A DNA stretch of 64,000 bases from Tetracentron sinense. Its lineage: Eukaryota > Streptophyta > Magnoliopsida > Trochodendrales > Trochodendraceae. Position numbers and translations under genes: made by a program. Of this stretch, positions 1-11,254 are shown piece after piece. Position 1 is the first letter of the stretch. Each line of letters starts with the position of its first letter. The stretch lies in NCBI GenBank assembly GCA_015143295.1, contig CM026565.1, forward strand, positions 13,824,041 through 13,888,040, given 5' to 3'. The notes under the pieces are model-generated. The model was not told where the DNA came from, searched no databases, and saw nothing but the letters and a program-made list of their open reading frames with translations.

Positions 1-352
1 TCAGAGCTCGAGCTACGTTATCAGAGTACGTTGTCTATGCGTTTTCTGTGTCTTATCAGAGCACGTTGTCAGAGCACGTGATCAGAGCTACGTCCTTAGT
101 GCCTTCCGAGCTACGTCCTTAGCGCCTTCCGAGCTACGATTGCCTTCAGGTCCAGACTGTTTTGGCCATATCTTTTGACTCGTTCGTCCGATTTTGACAA
201 TTCAACTTGCGTCGGGTTCGTACTTCGAGAAGGAACATTTCTGACATTTCAGAATTTCCAATTTCTTCCTTATTTATTAATTATACCTCTTTAAAGGCAA
301 GATGGCAACGAAAGTGTCATGCCTTAAAGGTGAAAAGGTCCGGGGCTCTACA
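1..352 (-). mobile_element. LTR fragment, Tekay-like family, cut by window edge
   Basis: Read on the minus strand this begins with the family's LTR start TGTAGAGCCCCGGACC at 352 and runs off the left edge. It matches the first ~350 bp of the LTRs at 6996, 17448 and 20722. It includes the motif around TTAATAAATAAGGAAG and the short repeats built on ATCAGAGCACGT and CGGAAGGCACTAAGGACG. It lies directly after the leader of a family-B element, so it appears nested there. The target duplication cannot be tested because the other end is missing. Confidence 0.8.
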
Positions 353-431
353 CCTAAATGCCTTGTTCAATCATGGTATCAATACTAAGTGACCCTAGGG
401 ACTCTAATGCCTAGGGCTCTGATACCATTTC
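353..431 (-). mobile_element. Internal leader of family-B element
   Basis: On the minus strand this is the stretch just after the primer site. It resembles the leader of the Tekay-like element at 9294-9360: both carry CTAGGGTCACTTAG followed by a copy of GATACCA-like sequence and TTGA(A/C)AAG. It shows that family B was a full element with an internal region. Only about 80 bp remain before the nested LTR at 352. Confidence 0.7.
416..427 (-). other. Primer binding site, tRNA-iMet type
   Basis: Minus strand TGGTATCAGAGC, four bases after the LTR end at 432. This is the usual plant site complementary to the 3' end of initiator methionine tRNA. It marks the LTR at 432-2060 as the 5' LTR of a reversed element. 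Confidence 0.85.
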
Positions 432-574
432 TGTCGCGCCCCAAAATACCCCTAGGAGTTAAGGGAAGCTTTATAGGTGACTCTACATACCTCCCAAGCA
501 TATCAAGTCAGAGGTGGACATGCGCACCTATCAAAATATCAACATATACAAAAGAACTCTCTCGGACTCGCCTC

Positions 575-715
575 TCAACAGTAGTCGAGGTATGGCCAAA
601 CGTTCAAATCCCTATCCTCCTGAGACTGCAACGGAATAGGTGGCTCCCTCTCCTCTACGTACTCTTCCTCGACATAAGGCTCAGGGACAAGGACATCCAC
701 AGAAACTACCGACAT
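575..715 (-). CDS. LTR-encoded small ORF, family B copy 1 (46 aa)
   Basis: Starts at ATG 715 and stops at TGA 577-575. The peptide begins MSVVS and contains PYVEEEYVEE followed by REPP and a C-terminal WPYLDYC. It corresponds to the ORFs at 6468-6608 (same family) and 19595-19714 (Tekay-like family). Relative to copy 2 the early residues are altered (MSAGS to MSVVS) and W is changed to Y, so this copy looks older or relaxed. It is strongly acidic, with no signal peptide or membrane segment. Function unknown. Confidence 0.5.
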   Translation of the reverse strand: MSVVSVDVLVPEPYVEEEYVEEREPPIPLQSQEDRDLNVWPYLDYC

Positions 716-1021
716 AAAAGTACAGTTGAGCATGGAATACTCAGCGAGTATAAGCTACTAGCTAACCATAGCAATAATGAAAGCATAACAACAGTGAACA
801 CGATACGAAATATCAATTTAAACAATACTAGCAGCATAGGATAAAATAGCATTGAACATGAAGCCATATCAATATCTTGACATGCTTGCATGAATGCGAA
901 AAACCTCGGTAAAACTCATGTTGGGAAATCATTTTCATGTCTTGGTCTTGCTTGTGAAAATCATGCATGCGTGTCTGTCTTGTCTTGTATTTTATGTCTT
1001 GACTTGTTCTTGACTTGTATA

Positions 1022-1300
1022 TTTGTGAGCCAGAGGCTAGCACCCGCACATCCCTGGGCTACCAACCTCCTTGACATTTCATTCTTTTGTGAGCCAGATG
1101 ATAGCACCTTCATTTGGCTACCAACCTCCTTGACATATACTTGTTCTATTTCACTTGTGAGCCAGAGGCTAGCAGCCTTCACTTGGGCTACCAACCTTCA
1201 CTTGGGCTACCAACCTCCTTGACATATAATTATTTCATTTTCTTGTTAGCCAGAGGCTAGTATCCTTCACTTTGGCTACCAACCTCCTTGATATATGCTT
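1022..1300 (-). repeat. ~65 bp tandem repeat inside family-B LTR, 4 units
   Basis: Units start near 1023, 1089, 1154 and 1243. Each contains GAGCCAGAGGCTAGCACC, then TTGGGCTACCAACCTCC and TTGACAT. The same repeat forms the flanks of the Tekay-like insertion (6900-6995 and 20020-20200), whose target duplication GGCTA lies inside one unit. Confidence 0.85.
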
Positions 1301-2060
1301 GTTTCTTGTTTGATTTATCATGTACAAATACTCTTGGAAAACCCGGTTCATGCATGCATGCGTGCTTGTGTGCTTGTCAATAGTGGCAACCATGATGACA
1401 TGTTTGAATGGGAGGATCACATGAATATAGCATTTTGATTTCTAGCATAATCGTATGAAAAAGTAGGTAACATCTATCTCATTTGAGCAATTGATCATTC
1501 ATAAGTAGATTTACACAATTCCTATTTCCATTTTCTTCATTTAATTCTTTTACTCCTAGTTTAGGCATTTTGTCGAACACATAGCATGCAACATTTCCTT
1601 AGTAGTTCTTCTTACCCTTTTTTGTGCATATTTTCCATCAAATCATCAAGGTAAGTTTCTTATTTGTAGAGTACCCTTCCACCATTTTTCCACTTCATTC
1701 ATCACACAACATCCATACAGCATCCAATCTCCTCAACCTCTCATCCATCCACACGTCACCACATTCCTTATTATCTTGTTTACATTTTGTAGAAATAGCA
1801 CATTTCAAAAGGGAGACTAAACATGGAATCAAGAATCATCAACAAAAATAGAAAACCTAGGTAATTGCTAATGGGAGTTAGTAGTGTATACTAACCTCTA
1901 AACTTGTAGGAGAACTTGAGGGAAGATAAGATTAGATCCTTTGAGTAGAAAATCCTTGCTTGAGATGGGTTTTGAACGAAACCCTAGATCCTCCTTTCTC
2001 TCCTTTCTCTAAATCTCCCAATATAAGCCTTGAGGATTTCTGAAACCCTCACCCACGGAT

Positions 2061-5000
2061 TTTGCACCACATCCAAATCTATGATTGGATTTTGATGTCA
2101 TTTGATTTAAAGTGAGTATTTCGATCCAACCTAAGTGTGAGAATTCATTTCGAGGGAATCCAAGTTCGTTTGCTAGATTTCGGCTTCGAGAGGCCGAAAT
2201 CCATACTTAGATAGTGTAATTCGGCCGAACGTAAAAAAGCGCACCAATTCCAAACCGAGGGTCGGAATTCGATGCTGTTTCTTCTAACACGTGTATTTCG
2301 ATCCAACCTAAGTGTGAGAATTCGTTTAGAAGGAATTCGAGTTCGTTTGCCTGATTTGGGCTTTGAGAGGCTAAAATCCATACTTAGAAAGCAGATTTCG
2401 GCCTAAATGTAAAAAAGCACACCAATTCTAAACCAGGGAATGGATTTCGATGTCGTTTCTTCAAATGCCTGTATTTTGACCAATCCTGAGTGTGAGTATT
2501 CGTTTCGATGGAATCCGAGGTCGTTTGCCCGATTTTGGCACCGAAAGCTCGAAATCAATACTTAGAAAGTATACTTCGGCCAAAACCTACAAACGAGCAC
2601 AAAATTGAAACCAGTGATCAAATTTCGATGTCATTTGTTTAACGCTAGTATTTTTATCCAATCTAAGTGTGGGAATTCGTTACGATAAAATCCATGATCA
2701 TTTGCTCTAGTTGCGCAATGAGAGGCCAAAATCCGTACTTAGAAATTATACTTCGGCCTAAACGTAAAAAAGCGCACCAATTCCAAACCGGGGGTCCGAT
2801 TTCAATGTCGTTTCTTGTAACGCATGTATTGCAACCAAACCTAAGTGTGGGAATTCGTTTCGATGGAATCTGAGGTCGTTTGCCCTATTTGGGCACCGAG
2901 AGGCGTCAAATCCATACTTAGAAAGTATAACTCAGCCCAAACCTACAAAACCACACAAAATCCAAACCTGTGATCACATTTCGATGTAATTTCTTCTAAC
3001 ATGTATTTCAATCCAACCTAAGTTTGGGAATTCGTTTCGATTGAATTGGAGGTCGTTTTCCCGATTTGTGCACCGAGAGGCCAAAATCAATACTTAGATA
3101 GTATACTTCGTCCTAAACCAAAAAATTTGCACCACATCCAAACCGGTGATTGGATTTTGATATCATTTGATTCTAAGCGTGTATTTCGATCCAACCTAAG
3201 TGTGAGAAGTCATTTCGATGGAATCCAAGTTCGTTTGCCTGATTTCGGCTTCGAGAGGCCGAAATCCATACTTAGATAGTATAATTTGGCCTAAACGTAA
3301 AAAAGCACACCAATTCCAAACCGAGGGTCTTATAACGTGTGTATTTTGATCTAACCTAAGTGTGAGAATTCGTTTAGAAGGAATCCGAGTTTGTTTGCCC
3401 AATTTGGGCTCTGAGAGACCGAAATCCATACTTAAAAATTAGACTTCAACCTAAACGTAAGAAAACACACCAATTCCAAACCGAGGGATGGATTTCGATG
3501 TCGTTTCTTCTAACGCATGTATTTCGACCAAACCTGAGTGTGAGTATTCGTTTTGATGGAATCCGAGATTGTTTGCCCGATTTGGGCACCGAAACGCTCG
3601 AAATCAATACTTAGAAAGTATACTTCGGCCTAAACCTACAAACGAGCACAAAATCGAAACCAATGACCGGATTTTGATGTCATTCGTTCTAACGCACGAA
3701 TTTTTATCCAATCTAAGTGTGGGAATTAGTTACGATAGAATCCATGGTCATTTGCCCTATTTGCGCCCCAAGAGGCCAAAATCCATACTTAGAAATTGTA
3801 CTTCGGCCTAAACGTAAAAAAGTGCACCAATTCCAAACGGGGGTTCGATATAAATGTCGTTTGTTATAACGCATGTATTTCGACTAAACCTAAGTGTGGG
3901 AATTCGTTTCGATGGAATCTGAGGTTGTTTGCATGCTTTGGGCACCGAGAGGCTCGAAATCCGTACTTAGAAAGTATACCTCGGCCTAAACCTACAAACT
4001 AGCACAAAATCCAAACCTGTGATCGCATTTCGTTGTAATTTCTTTTAACACATGTATTTCGATCCAACCTAAGTCTGGGAATTCGTTTAGATAGAATCCA
4101 ATGTCATTTGCACTATTTGTGCACCTAGAGGCCAAAATCCATACTTAGAAAGTATACTTCAGCCTAAATGTAAAAAAGCGCGCCAATTCCAAACCGGGGT
4201 TCGGATTTCAATGTCATTTCTTATGATGAAAGTATTATGACCAAACCTAAGTGTGGGAATCCGTTTCGATAGAATCCGAGGTAGTTTGCCCGATTTGGGC
4301 ACCGAGAGAGGCGCAAAATCCGTACTTAGAAAGTATACCTCGGCCTAAACCTACAAAACTGAACAAAATCAAAACCTGTGATCGCATTTCGATGTAATTT
4401 CTTCTAACACGTGTATTTCAATCCAACCTAAGTTTGGGAATTCGTTTTGATTGAATCGGAGGTCGTTTGCATGATTTGTGCACTAAGATGCCCATCCTAA
4501 ACCTAAAAATTTGCACCACATCCAAACCTGTGATCGGATTTTGATGTCATTTGATTTAACGCGTGTTAGAATTCATTTCGATGCAATCCAAGTTCGTTTG
4601 CCTGATTTCGGCTCCGAGAGGCCGAAATCAATACTTAGTATAATTCAGCCTAAACGTAAAAAAGCGTACCAATTCCAAACCGAGGTTCGGATTTCGATGC
4701 CGTTTCTTCAAGCGCATGTATTTCGATCCAACCTAAGTGTGAGAATTCACTTAGAAGGATTCTGAGTTCGTTTGCCCGATTTGGGCTTTGAAAGGCTGAA
4801 ATCCATACTTAGAAAGTAGACTTCGGCCTAAACGTAAAAAAGCGCACCAATTCCAAACCGGGGCTTGGATTTCGATGTCATTTCTTCTAACGCCTATATT
4901 TCGACCAAAACCTGAGTGTGAGTATTCGTTTCGATGGAATCCGTGGTCGTATGCCCGATTTGGGCACCGAAAGGCTCCAAATTAATACTTAGAAAGTATA

Positions 5001-6189
5001 CTTCTGCCTAAACCTTCAAACGAGCACAAAATCAAAACCAGTGATTGGATTTCGATGTTATTTGTTTTAACGCATGTATTTTTATCCAATCTAAGTGTGG
5101 GAATTCTTTACGATAGAATCCATGGTCATTTGCCCTATTTGTGCACCGAGAGGCCAAAATCCATACTTAACATCGGCCTAAACGTAAAAAAGCACACTAG
5201 TTCCAAATCGGGGGTCGGATTTCAATGTTGTTTCTTATAACGCATGTATTTCGACTAAACCTATGTGGGAATTCCTTTCGATGGAATCTGAGGTTGTTTG
5301 CGCTTAGGACACCGACAGGCTCGAAATTCGTAGTATACCTCCGCCTAAACCTACAAACCGGCACAAAATACAAACCTGTGATCGCATTTTGATGTAATTT
5401 CTTTTAACACATGTATTTCGATCCAACCTATGTGTGAGAATTCATTTCTATTGAATATGAGGTCGTATGCCCAAGTTGTGCACCGAGAGGCCTAAATCTA
5501 TACTTAGAAAGTATATTTCGGCCTAAACCTACAAACGAGCACAAAATCGAAACCAGTGATCGGATTTTATGTCATTTGTTCTAACGCATGTATTTTGATC
5601 CAATCTAAGTGTGGGAATTTGTTTTGATAGAATCCTATGTCATTTGCCCTATTTGCGCACCGAGAGGCCAAAATCCATACTTAGAAAGTATAATTCGGCC
5701 TAAACATAAAAAATCGCACCAATTCCACACCAGGGGTAGGAATTCAATGTTGTTTCTTATAACGCATGTATTTCAACCAAACCTAAGTGTGGGAATTTGT
5801 TTCGATAGAATCTGAGCTCGTTTGCCCGATTTGGGCACCGAGAGGCGCAAAATCCGTACTTAGAAAGTATACTTCGGCCTCAACCTACAAAACTGCACAA
5901 AATCCAAACCTGAGATCATATTTCGATGTAATTTCTTCTAACACGTGTATTTCGATCCAACCTAAGTTTGGAAATTCGTTTCTATTGATCGGAGGTCGTT
6001 TGCCCGATTTGTGCACCGAGAGGCCCAAATCCTTACTTAGAAAGTATACTTCGTCCTAACCTTAAAATTTGCACCACATCCAAACCTATGATCGGATTTT
6101 GATTTCATTTGATTTAACGAGTGTATTTTGATCCAACCTATGTGTGAGAATTCATTTCGATGGAATTCATGTTCATTTACCTGATTTTG
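2061..6189 (-). repeat. 178-bp satellite array, minus orientation, ~23 monomers
   Basis: Here 'plus' means the monomer reads TTTAGGCCGAAGTATAC then TTTCTAAGTAT. In this array every monomer is reversed (CTTAGAAAGTATACTTCGGCC). Monomers are diverged from each other. One variant containing AAATTTGCACCACATCC recurs near 3120, 4505 and 6060, i.e. every ~8 monomers, which suggests a loose higher-order pattern. Open frames here are short and shared by all monomers, so they are not genes. Confidence 0.92.
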
Positions 6190-6467
6190 TGTCGTGCTCC
6201 AAAATACCCCCTAAGAGTTAAGGGATACTTTAGAGGTGACTGTACGTACCTGCCAAACCATCCTGTATCGAACAAGGCTAAACATGAAATAATACGATAA
6301 TAATCAGAGTGCGGAAGCTAATCATGAGTGCGGAAGCGTGAACTAACTTTTTCTATTCTTCTATGACTCTAAAATAGTATTCAAAGTTAACATATACGAA
6401 ACATATCAAGTCAGAGGTGGACATGCCAACCTATCAAAATATCAACATATACAAAAGAACTCTCCTC

Positions 6468-6608
6468 TCAACAATAGTCAAGGTATGGCCACACGTCAAA
6501 ATCCCTATCCTCCTGAGACTGCAATGGGATAGGTGGCTCTCTCTCCTCTACGTACTCTTCCTCGACCCAAGGCTCAAGGTCGAGGACATCTACGGAACCT
6601 GCAGACAT
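6468..6608 (-). CDS. LTR-encoded small ORF, family B copy 2 (46 aa)
   Basis: ATG at 6608, TGA at 6470-6468. The peptide starts MSAGS, contains PWVEEEYVEE, then REPP, and ends WPYLDYC. Against the Tekay-like ORF at 19595 the three shared blocks (MSAGS, PWVEEEYVEE, EPP; 18 codons) differ at ten codons and every difference is synonymous. The ORF lies 4 nt after a stem-loop (6613-6644). The peptide is acidic, likely soluble, and matches no domain I recognise. Confidence 0.6.
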   Translation of the reverse strand: MSAGSVDVLDLEPWVEEEYVEEREPPIPLQSQEDRDFDVWPYLDYC

Positions 6609-6612
6609 GAAA

Positions 6613-6644
6613 GTACGGCTGAGCATGGAATACTCAGCTAGTAC
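6613..6644 (-). promoter_or_regulatory. Conserved stem-loop 5' of small ORF
   Basis: Minus strand: GTAC, TA, GCTGAG, loop TATTCCATG, CTCAGC, C, GTAC. The six-base stem is perfect and the outer four-base stem is separated by a 2x1 internal bulge. The same layout occurs in the other LTRs. Confidence 0.6.
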
Positions 6645-6990
6645 AAGCTACTAGCTAACCATAGCAATAATGAAAGCATAACAACAGTGAACACGATATG
6701 AAATATCAATTTAAACAATACTAGCAGCATAGGATAAAAAGTATTGAACATGAAGCAATATCAATATCTTGACATGCGGGCATGAAAGCAAAAAAGCTCA
6801 GAAAAACTCATGTTGGGAAATCATTTTCATGTCTCGGTCTTGCTTGTGAAAATCATGCATGCATGTCTGTCTTGTCTTGTATTTTCTGTCTTGACTTGTT
6901 CTTGACTTGTATACTTCTGAGCCAGAGGCTAGCACCTGCACATCCCTAGGCTACCAACCTCTTTGACATTTTATTCTCTTGTGAGCCAGA

Positions 6991-6995
6991 GGCTA
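6991..6995. repeat. Target site duplication GGCTA, left
   Basis: GGCTA precedes TGTAGAGCC of the 5' LTR and is repeated at 20020-20024 after the 3' LTR. This is the 5-bp duplication expected of Ty3/gypsy integration. Confidence 0.92.
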
Positions 6996-7328
6996 TGTAG
7001 AGCCCCAGACCTTTTCATGCTTAATACATGACACTTTCGTTGTCATTTTCTATTTTTAGGAGGTATCATTAATAAATAAGGAAGAAATTGAAAATTTCGA
7101 AACGTCAGAAATGTTCCTCTTCGAAGTACGAACACAACGCAAGTTGAATCGTCAAAATCGGATGAACGAGTCAAAAGATATGGCCAAAACAGTCTGAACC
7201 TGTAGGAAAACATAGCTCGATTATGCACGGAGGACGTAGCTCGGAAGGCACTAAGGACGTGCTCTGACGTCGTACTCTGATAACGTAGCACAGACAACGT
7301 ACTCTGATAACGTATACTGTGTGCATAC

Positions 7329-7598
7329 GTTGTACAACTCACCACGGGCACGTTGTACAACTCACCACGGGCACGCTGTACATAAGACAACGGACAACGA
7401 GTTGGCACTATTCACAGCACCAGGAGTTGGCACTATTCACAGCACCACGAGTTGGCACTATTCACAGCACCACGAGTTGGCACTGTTCACAGCACCACGA
7501 GTTGGCACTGTTCACAGCACCACGAGTTGGCACTGTTCACCGCACAACGAGTGGGCACTATTCACGACACAATGTGTTCAGCACTATTCACAGTCCTC
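7329..7598 (+). repeat. LTR minisatellite, 25-bp units (short allele)
   Basis: Two 23-bp copies of GTTGTACAACTCACCACGGG(CAC) are followed by about eight 25-bp units (starts 7399, 7424, 7449 and so on). The unit contains GAGTTGGCACTATTCACAGC then ACCAC. Because 25 is not a multiple of 3, all three frames stay open across the array and make spurious repeat 'proteins'. Confidence 0.92.
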
Positions 7599-8504
7599 GC
7601 GTCATTGCAGAAATCCCAGTAAGGGTATTACGGTCTTTTGGTCAGTTCACTCTTACCTTAAGAGTTTAACCCGAGCCTTTAGGGCATCATTCGACACTTA
7701 GAGAGTTTGAGAGAAGAGAAGAAAGAGGAGAAGGCGATTCCACCCTAGGGTTTCCAGTTTGGAGAAAAATCAAAGGGGTTTTTGAAACCCTAGATCAACC
7801 TCAAGCCCGTTTTCTTCAAGATTTCGGTTCAGGGATTGTGGAGCTCGCGATCCAAGCTAAGGGCAGCAACTCACAGTCATTTGGAAAGAGGGTTTCTCCC
7901 TCATTTCTTCAAGGTCGGTACTTTTTACTACCCTCCTAGTTATAGATCCTCTTTTCCCCTCATTTCTCTTTATTTTCTTTCACTTACACATGTGCTATGA
8001 GATGGATGAATGGTAAATGGTGAATGGTGAATGGAGATGTAAGGGGCGATTGGATGCCAGTGGTTGTGTGGTGATGATTAAAATGGGGAAGGGCATTGTT
8101 CCAATAATAAACATACATGTATGATTGAGTAAAACCATCTAGAAAAGCATGTTGTAGGGTAAATCCATAATGAACACACCATGTTTGATGAAATGCCAAG
8201 GTGAATACAGTGAGCTGTAAATTAGGAAATACATGCCTAATAAATTCTGAATATTGCTAGGGCCTATGATAGTGTGTTTCCTGTTTTCCCTAAATGCTAT
8301 GAATATTAAATTGCTTAATCTTTGACGCTATATGTGTTGTGAAATTACCCAATGGTCATGTTTAAATTTAAATGCAAGTATGTACACGGTTCCCACGAGC
8401 ACGGCATGCATGACATGATTTATCGAGGTTTACAAGAACATGGTTAGAGGTGGGACATATTGTACGATATGTTTTACCTTGCTTTTCACAAGAATACAAG
8501 AACC

Positions 8505-8665
8505 AACATTCCACGAGGGGTCTCCCCTCACTCACAAGTACATATCATGAAGAAGGGTCTCCCTTCCCTCGCAAGTACATACATATCATAAAGAAGGGTC
8601 TCCCTTCCCTCGCAAGTGCATTGCATAAAGAAGGGTCTCCCTTCCCTCTCAAGGCATCTCACAAG
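8505..8665 (+). repeat. ~40-bp tandem repeat with GAAGGG-TCT-CCCTTC hairpins
   Basis: Four units, each with a short dyad: first GGGGTCTCCCC, then three copies of GAAGGGTCTCCCTTC separated by CTCGCAAGTACAT-like spacers. Present in all longer LTR copies of this family. Confidence 0.85.
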
Positions 8666-8859
8666 TGCATCTCACAAGTTACATGATCACAAGCAAGCAT
8701 GCATGACATGACACGGCATACTCTATCAAGCAAGATAGACAAGACAAGCTTTCAAGTACGAAAAGATATTTCAAGTCAAGTCAAGTGCACAATGTTTTCA
8801 AGAGGATTTATCGGTTTTCTACGAATTACAAGCATGATTATAAACTGCTTTACTTCCTT

Positions 8860-8979
8860 ATGTCGGCAGGTTCTGAGGGAGCTGCTGCTCCATTTGATGT
8901 TTGTGCTCCTGGTCCATGGGTGGAAGAGGAGTACGTCGAGGAGCCTTTGGAGGAACCTCCCGTAGAGGGTTACCATTAG
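8860..8979 (+). CDS. LTR-encoded small ORF in 5' LTR (39 aa)
   Basis: ATG 8860, TAG 8977-8979. The peptide starts MSAGS, contains PWVEEEYVEE and ends GYH. It is nearly identical to the ORF at 19595. Here the upstream stem-loop and TATA-like box have been deleted, with the junction directly at the ATG. Expression in this copy is therefore doubtful. Confidence 0.5.
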   Translation: MSAGSEGAAAPFDVCAPGPWVEEEYVEEPLEEPPVEGYH

Positions 8980-9281
8980 GTGGTTGTAGATTCTGAGTGG
9001 ATTAGCTGTGGTGAGAAGAGAGATTATATCCATGTATTTTGGCGGGTCTGTCCGCACTTTCTTTTGGCTACTTTTTGTATAAACTTGGATTTCCATGTGT
9101 ATATACTTAGAGGTTTGTTAGACTTCCGCTGTGTTTTATAGTTATGTTTCCGCTGTCATCCTCTATTGTATATACTCTGTGGGTTTTTGCAGGTTGGTTT
9201 GTCAAGCAAGTCATGTAAGCCATGATTAGTCGTCCAAAGTTCACTTTAACTCCTAGGGTGGGTTTTGGGTCGCGATAGAAG

Positions 9282-9293
9282 TGGTATCAGAGC
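9282..9293 (+). other. Primer binding site, tRNA-iMet type
   Basis: TGGTATCAGAGC, four bases after the 5' LTR end. It is complementary to the 3' end of plant initiator Met-tRNA and is where minus-strand DNA synthesis would start. Confidence 0.93.
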
Positions 9294-9652
9294 TTAGGCT
9301 TTAGGTCTCTAGGGTCACTTAGAATCTTATACCACGGCTTGACAAGAGCATATGTTAGGAAACAAGTTAGGAAGAAAGTAAGTCGGAAGAGAGTCTTGAT
9401 CCAAGTGTAAGACTAAACTTTAGTCTTAGTCTAAAATGGTTGCTTTAACCAAGTACGGGCCCTAGGTACGCTAGAACACTAAAGTATAAGTATAATGTGA
9501 TGAATACTCTGATGACTTGATGTGATGTATATTAGTATTATGCAACTAATACAAATTGAATTATTGTGAAACGACATTGAAATAAACTATGGTTTCAAGT
9601 GAGACTCATGTGATGCTATTGTTCTCAGGACTTTCGTCATGAGGCGGGGCAC
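9294..9652 (+). other. Untranslated leader between primer site and gag
   Basis: About 360 bp with no open frame of note. It carries CTAGGGTCACTTAG, also present in the family-B leader at 353-415, which shows the two families are related. Confidence 0.7.
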
Positions 9653-10870
9653 GTGGGTCGTGGACCACACACCAGAGCTTCATCTTCTTCCAGAGATGAG
9701 GATGAGCAGCCGGACCTCTCTCAGGTCTTAGGCTCTATTGCTGAGACACTCGCCATACTGGCGGCTCGGCAAGCTATACCATCATCGGCTGCACCTACTC
9801 CACCGCCCGTAGCTCCAGTACATCGTACCCTGGAGTTGAGGCATTCAGGAGATTGAGGCCTCCACCCTTCCATGGGAGTGTGGACCCTCTTGCTACGGAG
9901 GCATGGATCCTCCAGATGGAGAAGAGTTTTGCGGTCCTCTCGCCTACAGAGGAGGAGAGAGTAGCATGGGCAGCTTTCATGCTAGAGAGTGAAGCCCACC
10001 ATTGGTGGTTGTCCGCATTGAGGATGCGAGATCTGACCATGCAGGGAGACCTTGGACTTGGGAGGAGTTCAAGGATACTTTTTACAAGAAGTATTTTCCG
10101 ATTGGAGCACGGGAAAAGAAAGAGAGGGAATTCATCAACCTTGAGCAAGGTTCGATGTCTGTGGCCGCTTATGAGGCCAAGTTCTCGGAGCTATCACGCT
10201 TCGCGACTCACATGGTTGCCACCGAAGCAATGAAGGCAAGAAGGTTTGAGCAAGGACTCAAGGATGTTATCATGGAGAATGTTTCAGTTTTCAGACATGC
10301 TACCTACCCTAAGGTAGTAGACAAGGCCTTATTGGTCGAGGCCAATTCAGAGACAGTGTCCAAGAAGAGGCCAATCCAGTAGTTCAGCACCTCTAGAGAG
10401 GCGGGCCCAGACTGGTCCTTATCAGTATGCGTGGCCAGCACCACCGATGAGGCCATCTTATGCGCCTCCAGCTTCCCGGCAGTATGTGCCTCAGGCGCCG
10501 AGACCTCAGGCTCTTCCAGCCCCACGGCCTGTTGCACCTCAGGCGATGAGGTATGCTCCACCTCCGACCCCTCCGACTTATCCACACGAGGTCTGCACTT
10601 CATGCGGCCGAAGGCACCCGGCAGGGGATTGCCGAAGGGCATCGGGTGGATGTTTTCATTGTGGTCGCCAGGGCCATATGATCAGGGATTGCCCCAGTCG
10701 GCATTTACCAGGCCAGTCTCAGGGGATTAGTCCACCAGCACGCCCAGCAGGATCATATCAGGCGTCATCTCAGACTACCCGGTCTACACCACAGTCTCGC
10801 CAGGTGAACCAGGGGCGAGTTTTTGCCTTGACAGATGGTGATGCACTCGCATCTGACGATGTAGTGCAAG
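9653..10870 (+). pseudogene. gag: gag (capsid/nucleocapsid), frameshifted
   Basis: Structural polyprotein that would package element RNA in cytoplasmic particles. Pieces lie in different frames: 9653-9850 (N-terminus, rich in S, P, A), 9850 to ~10005 (retrotransposon gag core with HHWW), ~10005-10382 (YFP, FATHM, ATYPKVVDKA), and 10383-10870 (proline-rich linker and zinc knuckles). The knuckles are C-x2-C-x3-H-x4-C at 10594-10632 (first histidine spacing one short) and a canonical C-x2-C-x4-H-x4-C at 10651-10692. At least three frameshifts separate the pieces. The start at 9653 is the first ATG in the frame that leads into the gag core; an earlier ATG at 9638 is in another frame. The last exon base before the intron is 10870. 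Confidence 0.85.
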
Positions 10871-11254
10871 GTACGCGCTTGTAGCTTATTTAATTATCCG
10901 TAAATTAAACTGCTAAATATAAACTGATTGTGTACGTACTTGAAATGTTATATATGTATATACCTACATGTATACACTGTTGATGCATGGATTGACGTAA
11001 CCAGTTAAAATGTAGAACCCCTGACCTTTTCACTGTTAAGGCATGACATTTTCGTTGTCATTTTACTTTTAAAGAAGTGTAATTAATAAATAAGGAAGAA
11101 ATTGGAAATTTTGAAATGTCAGAAATGTTCCTTTTCGAAGTACGAACACAACGCAAGTTGAATCGTCAAAATCGGACGAACGAGTCAAAAGATATGGCCA
11201 AAACAGTCTGTACCTGTAGGAAAACGTATACTGTGTTCATCCGTTGTACAACTC

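Larger units (their letters stand above)
432..2060 (-). mobile_element. 5' LTR of family-B element, 5'-truncated
   Basis: Minus strand; the LTR end is GGGGCGCGACA at 432. It shares a terminal block (ACTCCTAGGG...GGGGCGCGACA), the conserved stem-loop and the small ORF with the Tekay-like LTRs, but the rest is largely different. A ~65 bp tandem repeat lies at 1022-1300. The expected LTR start TGTAGAGCCCC is absent: the sequence changes to satellite at about 2060, so the first part of the LTR is lost. The stretch 1390-2060 otherwise shows only AT-rich LTR sequence. Confidence 0.75.
6190..6995 (-). mobile_element. Family-B LTR copy 2, 3' part (split by insertion)
   Basis: Minus strand LTR end GGAGCACGACA at 6190, bordered by minus-oriented satellite. 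It is colinear with 432-1050 of copy 1. It is interrupted inside a 65-bp repeat unit by the Tekay-like element at 6996; the remainder resumes at 20020. The last five bases (GGCTA, 6991-6995) are the target duplication. Confidence 0.85.
6996..9277 (+). mobile_element. 5' LTR of Tekay-like element (2282 bp)
   Basis: Starts TGTAGAGCCCCAGACC. The end is GGTCGCGATA, where other copies end in ..CGACA, so the terminal CA has become TA. It is 290 bp shorter than the 3' LTR. Two reasons are visible: fewer 25-bp units (about 8 against 14) and a 127-bp deletion between CTTCCTT and ATGTCGG at 8860. That deletion removed a TATA-like box and the conserved stem-loop. Confidence 0.9.

Noticed and set aside
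9282..9293. tRNA gene
   Set aside because: Only the 12-base primer site complementary to tRNA-iMet is present, with no cloverleaf.
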